Origin: Bacteroides thetaiotaomicron VPI-5482 | Lineage (GTDB): Bacteria > Bacteroidota > Bacteroidia > Bacteroidales > Bacteroidaceae | DNA length: 64,000 nt | Assembly: GCF_000011065.1 (NCBI RefSeq) | Contig: NC_004663.1 | Location: 4,092,001 to 4,156,000, forward strand | Direction: 5' to 3' | Translations under genes and position numbers: made by a program | In this document: in pieces, positions 55,301 through 63,920 of the stretch | Numbering within the stretch: position 1 is the stretch's first letter | Layout: each line of letters starts with the position of its first letter | The notes under the pieces: model-generated | Told to the model about the DNA's origin: nothing | Databases searched by the model: none | What the model saw: only the letters and a program-made list of their open reading frames with translations

Positions 55301-55730
55301 CGGCAGAGAACCAGAAGGTGTCGCTGAAGGTGTAGACCAGTGCGCCGACCAGTCCGCTACCCATGACAGTGATAAGTTGTCCTTTCGTGATGTTGTTCTC
55401 GTCGGTGATTACCAGTTTGCGTACCAGATGGGTGATGCTCCAGAAAAGGAACAGGATACAGGCACCGCTCATCAGTGCGCTCATGTAGTTTACCATCTTC
55501 GCTACGGTGGTTACATCGGAGGCGAATTGAGAGAACAGGTTCGCTACCAGCATGAAGAAAGGTGCGCCGGGCGGGTGTCCTACTTCCAGTTTATAACCGG
55601 TAGTTATAAACTCGGGACAGTCCCAAAAACTTGCGGTCGGTTCTATTGTCAGGCAGTAGACCGTTGCCGCAATGATGAATGTAATCCAACCCACGAGGTT
55701 GTTTATAGTTCTGTACTGTTTCATTAGCAC
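52350..55730 (-). CDS. DUF2723 membrane protein, putative protein O-mannosyltransferase-like, with C-terminal TPRs
   Basis: 1126 residues (or 1124 from the second ATG). The N-terminal part has about ten or more transmembrane helices and the DUF2723 text FWDCPEFITTGYKLEVGHPPGAPFF (here cited in pieces: FWDCPEF, GHPPGAPFF), a region with a conserved Asp/Glu typical of GT-C glycosyltransferases. A large extracytoplasmic part and TPR-like helices (about 1000-1120) follow. DUF2723 relatives include the eukaryotic TMEM260 O-mannosyltransferases, so a role in glycosylating exported proteins is plausible. Alone in its transcription unit. Confidence 0.8.
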   Translation of the reverse strand: MLMKQYRTINNLVGWITFIIAATVYCLTIEPTASFWDCPEFITTGYKLEVGHPPGAPFFMLVANLFSQFASDVTTVAKMVNYMSALMSGACILFLFWSITHLVRKLVITDENNITKGQLITVMGSGLVGALVYTFSDTFWFSAVEGEVYAFSSLFTAVVFWLILKWEDVANQPHSDRWLILIAYLTGLSIGVHLLNLLCLPAIVLVYYYKKTPNATAKGSLLALLGSGVLVAAVLYGIVPGIVKVGGWFELLFVNGLGMSFNSGVVVYIILLAAALIWGVYESYTEKSRLRMAISFILTIALLGIPFYGHGVSSILIGVVVIAILGIYLAPQVQEKIKEKWRISARTMNTALLCTMMIVIGYSSYALIVIRSTANTPMDQNSPEDIFTLGEYLGREQYGTRPLFYGPAFSSKVALDVKDGYCVPRQSQTGSKYVRKEKTSPDEKDSYIELPGRIEYEYAQNMLFPRMYSSAHSSLYKQWVDIKGHDVPYDQCGEMVMVNVPNQWENIKFFFSYQLNFMYWRYFMWNFAGRQNDIQSSGEIEHGNWITGIPFIDNLLVGNQELLPQDLKNNKGHNVFYCLPLLLGLIGLFWQAYHSQRGIQQFWVVFFLFFMTGIAIVLYLNQTPAQPRERDYAYAGSFYAFAIWVGMGVAGIIRMLRDYCKMKEVPAAALASVLCLLVPIQMAGQTWDDHDRSGRFVARDFGQNYLMTLQEEGNPIIFTNGDNDTFPLWYNQETEGFRTDARTCNLSYLQTDWYIDQMKRPAYDSPSLPITWDRVEYVEGQNEYIPIRPEVKKNIDQMYAQADSALENGNPEAMNELKEQFGENPYELKNILKYWVRSDKEGLRVIPTDSIVMKIDKEAVRRSGMKIPEALGDSIPEYMTILLRDANGNPKRALYKSELMMLEMLANANWERPIYMAITVGSENHLGMDNHFTQEGLAYRFTPFDTDKLNSKIDSEKMYDNLMNKFKFGGIEKPGIYIDENVMRMCYTHRRIFTQLVGQLIKEGKKDKALAALDYAEKMIPSYNVPYDWANGAFQMAEAYYQLGQNEKANKIIDELANKSLEYMIWYLSLTDYQLSIASENFMYNAGLLDAEVRLMEKYKSEELAKHYSEQLDQLYNEYVARMKGK

Positions 55731-55768
55731 TATCTAGATTTTTCGTTAAAAAACAGATTACGTGGGCG

Positions 55769-55776
55769 CAAAGATA
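55769..55776 (-). promoter_or_regulatory. -7 promoter element for the DUF2723 gene
   Basis: On the minus strand TATCTTTG is an exact -7 box, about 40 bases before the ATG. The rest of the 412-base gap holds AT-rich DNA and the 22-base array. Confidence 0.6.
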
Positions 55777-55947
55777 GTGATTTGTAAGGATAATGAGGCA
55801 GAAAGTAAGAAATATTAAGTAACAGAAAGGTGATTTACTTTATCTTATGCCCTTTTAGTGAAACGGGGGAATCACTAAACAGTATAAACAACAGTAGGTA
55901 TAAAGATACTAATTTTGTATCTTTTATATTAAGCATTGAATCATTTA

Positions 55948-56101
55948 TTGGTCAATAATACTTGCGTTGTCAGACATTAATAGCTGACTTCTCAACTGTT
56001 AATACCTGACATGTCAACTATTAACATCTGACATCTCAATCATTAACAGTTGAGAAGTCAGTTGTTGCTGCTTGATGTGACCGTTGTAAATGACTGATAT
56101 G
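55948..56101. repeat. 22-base-period tandem array (seven units)
   Basis: Units start at 55948, 55970, 55992, 56014, 56036, 56058 and 56080. Consensus near TCAACTATTAATACCTGACATG; the units at 55992 and 56014 differ at few positions, and the outer units are more diverged. The same unit type occurs at 32177-32308. It lies just beyond the stop codon of the zinc transporter ATPase gene. Confidence 0.88.
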
Positions 56102-56142
56102 CAGTGCGGCCGTTCTTTGATGTAGCACCGGCAAATGAATGT

Positions 56143-56934
56143 TTAGTGATGATGATGATGTTCACCGAGAACGCGGTGTGGCAACGTGCCGTGTCCCAGC
56201 AGTTCGATAGGGCAGTTGAAATTTCTTTCCAGCCATTCTGTGGAAACGCCCGTGTCAGGGTGGTAATCCAGTGTCTCGTTGACGCAGGCGATGGATTTCA
56301 CTTGTTGCAGTACAGTGCCAATGTCGTGACTGACAAGGATGATGGCGCATTCTTTGTTAATCTCCGCCAGCAGTTCGTAGAGTCGGGCTTCAAAACGTTT
56401 GTCGATATACGTGCTGGGTTCGTCAAGAATCAGTACCGAAGGGTCGGAGATGATGGCACGTCCCAGCAGTGCGCGTTGTAGTTGCCCGCCGCTAAGCTGC
56501 CCGATGGAACGGTGTTCGAGTCCTTCGAGTCCCATACGGGCGATGATATGCTTGCCTTTTTCTCTTTGCTCGGGAGTGAAGCGGGAGGTGAGGGATTTCT
56601 GGATACTTAGTCCGGAAAGTATCACTTCCTCTACCGAAATCGGGAATTTCCGGTCGATGGTGCTATACTGCGGCAGATAGCCGAGGGAAAGTGGAAGGTT
56701 GGAAGTGGAAAGTTGAGAGTGGGAGGATGCTTCTGTAGGGGCATGGAAGTTGATTTCTCCGGCTGTCGGTTTCAGCAGACCGAGGATACACTTGATGAGT
56801 GTTGTCTTACCGCCTCCGTTCGGACCGATGATGCCCAGAAAGTCCCGTTCGTAAACGTTCAGGTTGACGTCGTGGAGTACGGTACGGCCGTCGTATCCGG
56901 CAGCAAGGTTCTTTATTTCGATAATCGGTTTCAT
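56143..56934 (-). CDS. znuC: Zinc-type ABC transporter ATP-binding protein (ZnuC-like)
   Basis: 263 residues from the ATG at 56934 (MKPIIEIKNL); a longer frame to 57171 would run far into znuA and is not real. Walker A GPNGGGKTT, signature LSGGQLQRAL, Walker B VLILDEPSTYID and the switch His (LVSHDIG) are present. The C-terminus ends in five His (GEHHHHH), a likely metal-binding tail. A repeat-derived insertion (ASSHSQLSTSNLPLSL) lies before GYLPQYS. znuA is upstream; no permease gene follows. Confidence 0.9.
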   Translation of the reverse strand: MKPIIEIKNLAAGYDGRTVLHDVNLNVYERDFLGIIGPNGGGKTTLIKCILGLLKPTAGEINFHAPTEASSHSQLSTSNLPLSLGYLPQYSTIDRKFPISVEEVILSGLSIQKSLTSRFTPEQREKGKHIIARMGLEGLEHRSIGQLSGGQLQRALLGRAIISDPSVLILDEPSTYIDKRFEARLYELLAEINKECAIILVSHDIGTVLQQVKSIACVNETLDYHPDTGVSTEWLERNFNCPIELLGHGTLPHRVLGEHHHHH

Positions 56935-56993
56935 ATTTGGAGAATTACTTCGTTTATGTATCATTCGGTCATTAACGCTATGGAAGCCCGTTT

Positions 56994-57920
56994 TTATTCG
57001 GGGTCCATAGGGGTGAGAGCTTTGGCTACGTTCAGCATTTCCGTTTCCCAGTCGTAGCTTAACGGGTTGATGGGGACTACCTTTGTGCCGGTTTGCTGTG
57101 CGATGGTCTCTGCGTTGCGCTTGTCGAACTCCGGCTGGACGAAGATGACGTTTACTTTCTCCGATTTGCACAGGTCTATCAGTTCTTTCAGATGGGCGGG
57201 CGAAGGTTCCTTGCCGCCTTCTTCGATTGAAATTTGATTCAGTCCGTAGTCACGGGCGAAGTAGGAGAGAGCCGGATGGTAGATCATAAAGGCTTTGGCC
57301 GATTCTGGAGCGGAAAGTTGCTGGCGGATGAGGCTGTCGGTGTGCTGGATACGTTGGCAGAGGGAGTCGTAACGTGCCAGATAATATGCTTCGTTGGGTT
57401 TGTCGAGCATACAAAGTGCCTTGAAGGTGTTTCCGGCAAGGATGAGGGCGTTGGCGGTAGAGTTCCAGATATGCGGTTCTACGGCGTGGTTGTGCCCGTC
57501 GTGGTCATGATGTCCTGCTGCGTGGTTGTGCTCACCGTTGTTCAGAATCAGGTCTATGCCTTTCGAAGTGTCGAATACTTGGATATGAGGGGTGTTATTC
57601 ATCAGTCGGTCCATCCAGGTCTGCTCGAAGCCGATGTAGCCGATGCGGAGATAGGCTTTGCTGTCTCCCAGAGAGACTAGTTGCTGAGGAATAGGGTCGT
57701 ATGTCTCCGGACTGGAACCTTTCGGGACCATGCTGACTACCGTGAATTTATCACCGGCAATCGCTTCCGTGAAGTAGCGCTGCGGTTCGATAGTGACGGT
57801 AATGACCGGTTTCGCTTCTTCGCTGCCGCTTGCTTTGGACGTGCGACCCGTGCAGGCTGCCAACAGGAGGCAGGAGCCGAGAAGAAGGAGTGTTTTCAAA
57901 TCTTTTAGTTGTTGTTTCAT
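56994..57920 (-). CDS. znuA: Zinc ABC transporter substrate-binding lipoprotein ZnuA
   Basis: 308 residues. Lipobox LAAC at 23, cluster A-1 solute-binding fold, with a His-rich loop (GEHNHAAGHHDHDGHNHAVEPH) and HIWNS as metal ligands. It captures Zn or Mn in the periplasm. It lies 2 bases after mnmD and 59 before the ATPase gene. The promoter is not obvious here, so it is probably read from the upstream purD/mnmD run. Confidence 0.92.
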   Translation of the reverse strand: MKQQLKDLKTLLLLGSCLLLAACTGRTSKASGSEEAKPVITVTIEPQRYFTEAIAGDKFTVVSMVPKGSSPETYDPIPQQLVSLGDSKAYLRIGYIGFEQTWMDRLMNNTPHIQVFDTSKGIDLILNNGEHNHAAGHHDHDGHNHAVEPHIWNSTANALILAGNTFKALCMLDKPNEAYYLARYDSLCQRIQHTDSLIRQQLSAPESAKAFMIYHPALSYFARDYGLNQISIEEGGKEPSPAHLKELIDLCKSEKVNVIFVQPEFDKRNAETIAQQTGTKVVPINPLSYDWETEMLNVAKALTPMDPE

Positions 57921-57922
57921 GA

Positions 57923-58645
57923 CTATTGTATTAATATCGGGGGTTGATTCTGTTTCAGTTTTCGGGCACGTAGTATTTCCCGCTTTCCTCCCGGAGGACC
58001 GGGAAGGCGCTCTACGATAAAGCCTGCGGCCTGCAGCATACGTCGGATGACTCCTTTAGCACAATAAGTGGTGAGGATGCCTCCTTCATTTAATAAAACA
58101 TATAAACGGTTAAATAGTTCCTGCGACCACATTTCCGGCTGCTTTTCCGGAGCGAAGGCGTCGAAATAGATAACGTCGAATGATAATGGAGAATGGATAA
58201 TGGATAATGGAGAATGGCTGCGCTGGGTAATCCATTCATTGACGTCGGCTTGTACTTTGCAGAGAGTGAAGTGTGGGGTAAAGGATATTTCTTCTTCCCA
58301 CGGTGATGTATGGATTGCTCTGAACAGGTCGATAGCTGCTGGTTGTTCTATATATCCCAGTTGCTCCACCATCTGCCATTCCAACGGGTAGGGTTCAAGT
58401 CCTGTATAATGTACGTTACGTCCGCTTCTTTCTGCTTCTTCAAGTGTAAGCCAAGCATTCAGCCCCGTTCCGAAACCGATCTCCAGAATATGCGGAGAGG
58501 GGGCAGCGGAGGCTTTCAGTCCCATATTGATGAAAATATGCTGGGACTCCGTACGTGCTCCTTTGGTCGAATGATAATGTTCATTCAATTCCGGAACAAA
58601 TAGGGTGGCGCTCCCGTCATCAGTCTTTTCAATCACTCTTTTCAT
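57923..58645 (-). CDS. mnmD: tRNA (mnm5s2U34) methyltransferase MnmD
   Basis: 240 residues, a stand-alone MnmD domain without the MnmC1 oxidase, as usual in Bacteroidota. It methylates the U34 side chain. Motifs: ILEIGFGTGLNAWLTL (SAM site, near residue 53-68) and FDVIYFDAFAPEKQPEMW. A repeat-derived insertion (SHSPLSIIHSPLS) sits just before FDVIYFDAF. Two bases separate it from znuA. Confidence 0.92.
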   Translation of the reverse strand: MKRVIEKTDDGSATLFVPELNEHYHSTKGARTESQHIFINMGLKASAAPSPHILEIGFGTGLNAWLTLEEAERSGRNVHYTGLEPYPLEWQMVEQLGYIEQPAAIDLFRAIHTSPWEEEISFTPHFTLCKVQADVNEWITQRSHSPLSIIHSPLSFDVIYFDAFAPEKQPEMWSQELFNRLYVLLNEGGILTTYCAKGVIRRMLQAAGFIVERLPGPPGGKREILRARKLKQNQPPILIQ

Positions 58646-58692
58646 CTCAAAAAACTTATTACCTATTACCTGTTACTTATTACCTATTATTT
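58646..58692. repeat. TTATTACCTATTACC-type simple intergenic repeat
   Basis: ACTTATTACCTATTACCTGT is followed by TACTTATTACCTATTA: two partial copies of a 7-base TATTACC/T pattern between two genes. Related to 52256-52345. Confidence 0.6.
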
Positions 58693-59171
58693 CATCCTGC
58701 AACGACGTTCCATGCGCTTTCCAGTACATACAGAAGCAGAATGTAACGTATCAGTTTGCCGACAAACATGGAGGTGGTGGTAAGCCATATATTACTTCGC
58801 ATAAATCCCAGTGCGATGGAGATCACCTCTCCGATGGCCGGCAGGAAAGCGAAGAATGCCATCAATGCTCCTTTCCCTTGCAGGAATTTCACCATCTTGT
58901 CTACTTTCTCCTTCTTTACTTTGAAGTATTTCTCAATCCAGCTTATTTTGCCCAGACGCCCCATATAGTAGCAGGTCATTCCGCCTGCCGTATTGCCGAG
59001 GGTGGCAGCCAATATACAGGCAGTGGGTGGCAGTCCGAGTTTTACCAGTGCTACCAACACCAGTTCGGAACTGAATGGTACAATACTCCCTGCGAGTAAG
59101 GCCGAGATAAACAATCCCGGAAGTCCCCATTCGATGAGGAGTTGTATCGTTGAATCTATAAAAGCGTCCAT
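58692..59171 (-). CDS. YqaA/DedA family membrane protein
   Basis: 159 residues, about four hydrophobic segments, with the DedA/VTT-type text FISALLAGSIVPFSSELVL and GNTAGGMTCYYMGRLG. DedA-type proteins are lipid or flippase-related; this small branch is YqaA-like. It overlaps the upstream membrane-protein gene by 16 bases. Confidence 0.85.
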   Translation of the reverse strand: MDAFIDSTIQLLIEWGLPGLFISALLAGSIVPFSSELVLVALVKLGLPPTACILAATLGNTAGGMTCYYMGRLGKISWIEKYFKVKKEKVDKMVKFLQGKGALMAFFAFLPAIGEVISIALGFMRSNIWLTTTSMFVGKLIRYILLLYVLESAWNVVAG

Positions 59172-60166
59172 ACGTTAAAACCAAATAAAAGGATGAGGCA
59201 GACCGTGGCAACAATGAAGAATATATTCGATGTTTTGTTGTTGGTCAGCACAAAAAGGTGTCCGATCAGTATGCTGTTGCTTATCATGAGCAACGGCAAG
59301 AGATTGCTGCATTGTGACGGCTGTAGCACAATCAGTACGAAGAGAAAGAGTGTCACGTCTATGAGAAACTGTAAATAGGCGCGCGTGCGTATCTTATCTT
59401 CGAATCCGGCAACGACGCAATGAGCGGCGCTGACGATGAACAATACAAGCAGATAACCGAGAGTCGCCAGTTCCCACGGCTGGAGTATCTGTAGGTTGAA
59501 TATGTCCCCAAAAGTGGCCAGCTCTTTGAAAGGATGATAGAACAGCTCCATCTGATCATAGAAAAAAGCGTGTCCGAACAGCATCCAGTAGGGCATTGTC
59601 CATCCTATCAGTGCGCCGCAGAAACTGCGGAACGTAAGTGACTGAAAGCGGTGCGCCTCAAACAGCCAGAGCACCGAGAAGAAGGTGAGCTGGGGAAAGA
59701 GAATGCTCCCTGCACCGATAAACAGGAACGAGTAGAACAGATATCCTGACGCCTGCGCCTGCTGGTAACTCTTGAACAGGAAATAGATGGAGAATAAAAA
59801 GGTTATGGCGGCAACGTTTCCGGCATATAGCAGGTGCATCTCCGGACAGACGGTGACCAGCAGAAAATAGATAGCTGTCTGCACGGAAGCCCGCATACGG
59901 ATAATACTGAACCGGTTGTTCAGCTCGATCAGGAAATAGCCGATAGCCGCGTAAATCAAGAAACTGACAAGATGCTCCGCCCATGCGGGGAGCAGCAACG
60001 TGCGGGCAGACTGCCAAAGCACGGAACCGCCTTCTTCGCCCGCTGTCATGGTGAGTTCGGGCAATAGGACAGAGGTCAGCACCCAACAAAGGGTGCAGAT
60101 GAAAATCGCAGCAGGGAGTGTCCACCGCCCTGCTGTGACCAGACCTTGTAGTCTCTTGTTTCTCAT
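59156..60166 (-). CDS. Multi-pass membrane protein, unknown function
   Basis: 336 residues with about eight to ten transmembrane helices (for example AIFICTLCWVLTSVLL and HLVSFLIYAAIGYFLI). The start codon shares one base with the purD stop (TAATG), so it is translationally coupled to purD. Found next to purD in Bacteroides; no family role is known to me. A polyprenyl- or lipid-linked function would fit the neighbours but is a guess. Confidence 0.75.
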   Translation of the reverse strand: MRNKRLQGLVTAGRWTLPAAIFICTLCWVLTSVLLPELTMTAGEEGGSVLWQSARTLLLPAWAEHLVSFLIYAAIGYFLIELNNRFSIIRMRASVQTAIYFLLVTVCPEMHLLYAGNVAAITFLFSIYFLFKSYQQAQASGYLFYSFLFIGAGSILFPQLTFFSVLWLFEAHRFQSLTFRSFCGALIGWTMPYWMLFGHAFFYDQMELFYHPFKELATFGDIFNLQILQPWELATLGYLLVLFIVSAAHCVVAGFEDKIRTRAYLQFLIDVTLFLFVLIVLQPSQCSNLLPLLMISNSILIGHLFVLTNNKTSNIFFIVATVCLILLFGFNVWTLL

Positions 60167-61440
60167 TATAAGTCGAATCCGATATCGCGACGGAAATATT
60201 TCTTGTCGAAGTCGATCATATCTGCCACTTTATAGCTCTGTGCCAGCGCTTCTTCCTTCGTTGCGCCATAAGAGCAGACAGCGATCACACGTCCCCCGTT
60301 CGTTACGATTTGTCCGTCCTTCATGGCTGTTCCGGCATGGAAAATGATGCTTTCGGTAGCGGCGGCCTGTTCCAGGCCGCTGATAGGGAAGCCTTTTTCG
60401 TATGCTTCAGGATAACCGCCGCTCACAAGGATCACACAACCTGCCGAGCGCGGGTCCATGACCAGTGTCTTTTCATCGAGATTGCCTGCGGCTGTGCCTT
60501 CCAGCAATTCCACGAGGTCGCTTTGGATGCGGAGCATCACGCTTTCCGTTTCCGGGTCGCCCATGCGGACGTTATATTCAATCACCATCGGTTCGCCTTT
60601 TACCCGGATCAGTCCGAGGAAGATGAAGCCTTTGTAGACGATGTTTTCTTCTTTCAGTCCGTTGATGGTAGGTTCGATGATGCGGGTACGTACTTTTTCC
60701 ATGTATTCTTCATCGGCAAACGGAACCGGAGTCACGCTGCCCATACCGCCTGTGTTGAGTCCTTTGTCGCCTTCACCGATACGCTTGTAGTCTTTCGCTA
60801 CGGGGAGGACTTTGTAGTGTTCGCCGTCGGTAAGCACGAATACGGAACATTCGATACCGCTCAGGAACTCTTCAATAACGACTGTTGCCGATGCGGAGCC
60901 GAACATACCGCCAAGCATTTCCTTGAGTTCTTTCTTTGCCTCGTCCAGTGTGGGGAGGATCAGAACGCCTTTTCCGGCACAGAGTCCGTCGGCTTTCAGC
61001 ACGTATGGGGCTTCCAGCGTTTCGAGGAAAGCCAGACCTTCTTCGAGATTTTCTGCTGTGATACTTTTATACCGGGCTGTCGGGATTTGATGACGCATCA
61101 TGAAGCCTTTGGCAAACTCCTTGCTGCCCTCCAGCTGTGCTCCGTTGGCGGACGGACCGATAACGGCGATATGTTTCAGTTCGGGACGATTCTGGAAGTA
61201 ATCGTAGATGCCTTCTACCAACGGGTCTTCGGGACCTACTACTACCATTTCGATGTTTTCTTTCAGAGCGAAAGCGCTGATCGCTTCAAAGTCGGTAGCT
61301 TTGATGTTGACATTCTCGCCTACGGCGTTTGTTCCGGCGTTTCCCGGAGCGATGTACAGCTTTTCAACTTTCGGACTTTGGGCAATTTTCCATGCCAGTG
61401 CATGTTCGCGGCCGCCCGAGCCTAGTAATAATATCTTCAT
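60166..61440 (-). CDS. purD: Phosphoribosylamine-glycine ligase PurD
   Basis: 424 residues, normal length. It makes glycinamide ribonucleotide in purine synthesis. ATP-grasp features include LLLGSGGREHALAW, YVLKADGLCAGKGV and VIEYNVRMGDPETE. It lies 73 bases after the peptidase gene, with a repeated AGTTATGAGTTTT motif in the gap, and heads the run that leads to znuC. Confidence 0.96.
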   Translation of the reverse strand: MKILLLGSGGREHALAWKIAQSPKVEKLYIAPGNAGTNAVGENVNIKATDFEAISAFALKENIEMVVVGPEDPLVEGIYDYFQNRPELKHIAVIGPSANGAQLEGSKEFAKGFMMRHQIPTARYKSITAENLEEGLAFLETLEAPYVLKADGLCAGKGVLILPTLDEAKKELKEMLGGMFGSASATVVIEEFLSGIECSVFVLTDGEHYKVLPVAKDYKRIGEGDKGLNTGGMGSVTPVPFADEEYMEKVRTRIIEPTINGLKEENIVYKGFIFLGLIRVKGEPMVIEYNVRMGDPETESVMLRIQSDLVELLEGTAAGNLDEKTLVMDPRSAGCVILVSGGYPEAYEKGFPISGLEQAAATESIIFHAGTAMKDGQIVTNGGRVIAVCSYGATKEEALAQSYKVADMIDFDKKYFRRDIGFDL

Positions 61441-61513
61441 AATGAGTATTAAGTTATGAGTTTTCAGTTATGAGTTTTTCGGTATGATGCTGTGAGCTGT
61501 CAACTATAGATTG

Positions 61514-63712
61514 CTATAGGTTCTGCTCAAAGTATCGGGTGATTTTTTCGTGCAGATGTACACGGTCGCGGCCTGATACGTTGTGCTTGTGGCACGGATA
61601 GATAAACAGGTCGGGGTAGGTGCGGGCATCTACACAGGCTTTCATGAACGACAGTGTGTGCTGCGGTACGCAAGTGTCATCGTGGTCGTCATGGATAATG
61701 AGCAGATGACCTTTCAGCTGTCCGGCAAGGTTCTTCAGATTACATTCTTTGTAGCCTTCCGGATTGCTTTCCGGAGTGTCCATGTAACGTTCGCCGTACA
61801 TCACTTCGTAATATCCCCAGTCGATGACAGGTCCGCCTGCTACGCCTACCTTGAATATTTCGGGGTAGCGGAGCAGCAGGGCAGTGGTCATGTGGCCTCC
61901 GAAGCTCCATCCGTGTACACCGATGCGGTTTCCGTCTATGTAGGGGAGGGATTTCAGAAATTCAATGCCTTTCACCTGGTCTTTGCCTTCTTCGATGCCG
62001 AGGCGGCGGAAGGTGGCGTTTTCGAATTCCAGTCCACGGTTGGCACTGCCGCGGTTGTCGAGGGTGAACATGATATAGCCTTTGTTAGCCATATAGATAT
62101 CCCATCCGCGGGAGCCGTTCAGCCAACCACCGGTGACGAGTTGTGCGTGCGGGCCGCCGTATACGTAGACGATGACCGGATACTTTTTGTTCGGGTCGAA
62201 ATCTGCGGGTTTGGTGAGGCGGTAGTATAGGTCGGTCGTTCCGTCGTCGGCTTTGATAGTACCGGTTTCGATGGTCGGCATCTCGTAGCCTTCGTATGGG
62301 TCTTTGGCTGTCAGCAGGTTGACTGTTTTCAGGCTTTTGGTATCCACGATGTCAATGCGGCGCGGAAGGGTGGGAGTCGAATAACGGTCGATGAGGTAGC
62401 TTCCCGATGCGCTGAGCATTCCGTTATGTTCTCCTTCTGTGATAGAACGGAAGCTGAACGGGAGGCTGCACTTTCCTGTGTTGACATTTACTGCAAAGTT
62501 ATTGGAGCCTGTGCCATCTACTCCTTGGAAGATGACTTCTTTCCTCTTGGCGTTGAAGCCCAGAATGTCGCCTACCAGCCATTTGCCCTCGGTCAGTTGC
62601 TTCGTCGGGATGTATTCGATGTGCTTGCCGCCTGCGGCATCGCTTTTCCATTCGCCTTTGAGGCTGGAGGTGAGGTCGCATAAATATAGATGGTTATATC
62701 CGTCACGCTGGCTCTGGTAGATGAATTTGCTGCTGTCCCACGGTAAGAATACGATGGGGTGCTGAGGCTCTACATATTTGGGGTGCGTTTCTTCCAGCAG
62801 TTTGCTCAGTAACTTGCCTGTCGTTGCGTCATATTGGCAAAGTACGGCGTGGTTCTGGTCGCGGTTCAGTTCGATAAGGTAGATGCTCTTTTCGTCCGGT
62901 GACCAGCTGATATTGGTGAAGTAACGGTCGGTCGGATCACCTGCATTCAGATAGATGGTCTTACCGGTGGAGGGGTTGTAGACGCCTACTTTTACTTGGT
63001 GGCTGGTCATTCCTGCCATCGGGTAACGGACGTTATTCACTTCTCCTACACGTGCCGTGATGTCTACAAGCGGGTATTGCGTCACCATGCTTTCGTCCAT
63101 GCGGTAGAAAGCGAGCAGGTTGCCTTTCGGGCTCCAGAAGGTGCCTTTGTTGATGCCGAACTCATTGCGGTGGACGGATTGCCCGCAGACGATGCCTTCG
63201 GGTTCGTCGGTGATTGCCTGTTCGTTCACATACAGGTTGTTGTTGACTGTGTAGGCTACGTTTCCGTTGGCGACGCAATAATCTTCGTTGGCTGCTTTAT
63301 CTTTCAACTTCAGTGTGCTGACAATCCGGTTGTTCTCGAAATCGTATACGATGTACTTACCGGATACTTTCAGTAACATTTGCGGTTTGTCCGCCCACGG
63401 GTAGCGGATTGAGTACGGGGTCGGCAGTTTCCCTGCTTTATTGTCTGCCAGTACTTTGTTGATTTGTCCGAGGGTAGTCAGCACTGTCTCTTTCCCTGTT
63501 CTGGGTTGAACAGTGTAGATGGTGTCGGTACTTGGTTTGATACACACGTCTCCCCACCATTGCAGACCGTAGAGGTTTTCTGCATAACGGTAGGTCTCGC
63601 CGCCCGGAATCAAGTCTTCCAGTGTCAGCTTTTTGATTTCCTGTGCCATAACATTGAATCCGATTGGTAGCGCCAGCAATATCAGAATGGCTCTTTTTCC
63701 AATTTTACTCAT
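61514..63712 (-). CDS. Dipeptidyl peptidase IV-like serine peptidase (S9B)
   Basis: 732 residues. A signal peptide (LALPIGFNVMAQ) is followed by a beta-propeller (about 30-480) and a C-terminal alpha/beta-hydrolase domain with nucleophile GWSFGGH, Asp in DDHDDTCV and His in HKHNVSGRDRVH. It cleaves dipeptides after Pro or Ala in the periplasm, or tripeptides if it is closer to the prolyl tripeptidyl type. It may supply peptides in concert with the peptide-type SusCD loci at 33-50 kb (inference). Confidence 0.92.
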   Translation of the reverse strand: MSKIGKRAILILLALPIGFNVMAQEIKKLTLEDLIPGGETYRYAENLYGLQWWGDVCIKPSTDTIYTVQPRTGKETVLTTLGQINKVLADNKAGKLPTPYSIRYPWADKPQMLLKVSGKYIVYDFENNRIVSTLKLKDKAANEDYCVANGNVAYTVNNNLYVNEQAITDEPEGIVCGQSVHRNEFGINKGTFWSPKGNLLAFYRMDESMVTQYPLVDITARVGEVNNVRYPMAGMTSHQVKVGVYNPSTGKTIYLNAGDPTDRYFTNISWSPDEKSIYLIELNRDQNHAVLCQYDATTGKLLSKLLEETHPKYVEPQHPIVFLPWDSSKFIYQSQRDGYNHLYLCDLTSSLKGEWKSDAAGGKHIEYIPTKQLTEGKWLVGDILGFNAKRKEVIFQGVDGTGSNNFAVNVNTGKCSLPFSFRSITEGEHNGMLSASGSYLIDRYSTPTLPRRIDIVDTKSLKTVNLLTAKDPYEGYEMPTIETGTIKADDGTTDLYYRLTKPADFDPNKKYPVIVYVYGGPHAQLVTGGWLNGSRGWDIYMANKGYIMFTLDNRGSANRGLEFENATFRRLGIEEGKDQVKGIEFLKSLPYIDGNRIGVHGWSFGGHMTTALLLRYPEIFKVGVAGGPVIDWGYYEVMYGERYMDTPESNPEGYKECNLKNLAGQLKGHLLIIHDDHDDTCVPQHTLSFMKACVDARTYPDLFIYPCHKHNVSGRDRVHLHEKITRYFEQNL

Positions 63713-63836
63713 TGCTTTTATTTATCTTTATTGGTTTTAAATCCTTCTATTTTACCCTGTTCAGGAGAGTTGTCTTTCTCTGTCGGATGATACGTCTTTT
63801 TCGAGATATTCAATTCGCTTTCTTACTCATCAAATG

Positions 63837-63910
63837 ATAAGATCGCAAGATGCGACCTTATATTGTCTATCAATAAGTTAATGGCATTTTTTAGTGAGAT
63901 GCCATTAACT
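63837..63910. terminator. Two hairpins between the peptidase gene and the next leftward gene
   Basis: AAGATCGCA-AGA-TGCGACCTT (about 63838-63860) and TTAATGGCAT...ATGCCATTAA (about 63879-63909). They probably end transcription of the gene whose stop is at 63921, although neither has a long T-run. Confidence 0.5.
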
Positions 63911-63920
63911 ATCTATGAAA

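Noticed and set aside
56935..57171. 79-residue N-terminal extension of the zinc transporter ATPase
   Set aside because: It would overlap most of the end of znuA in another frame and is Arg/His-rich nonsense text; the ATG at 56934 starts the normal ATPase domain.
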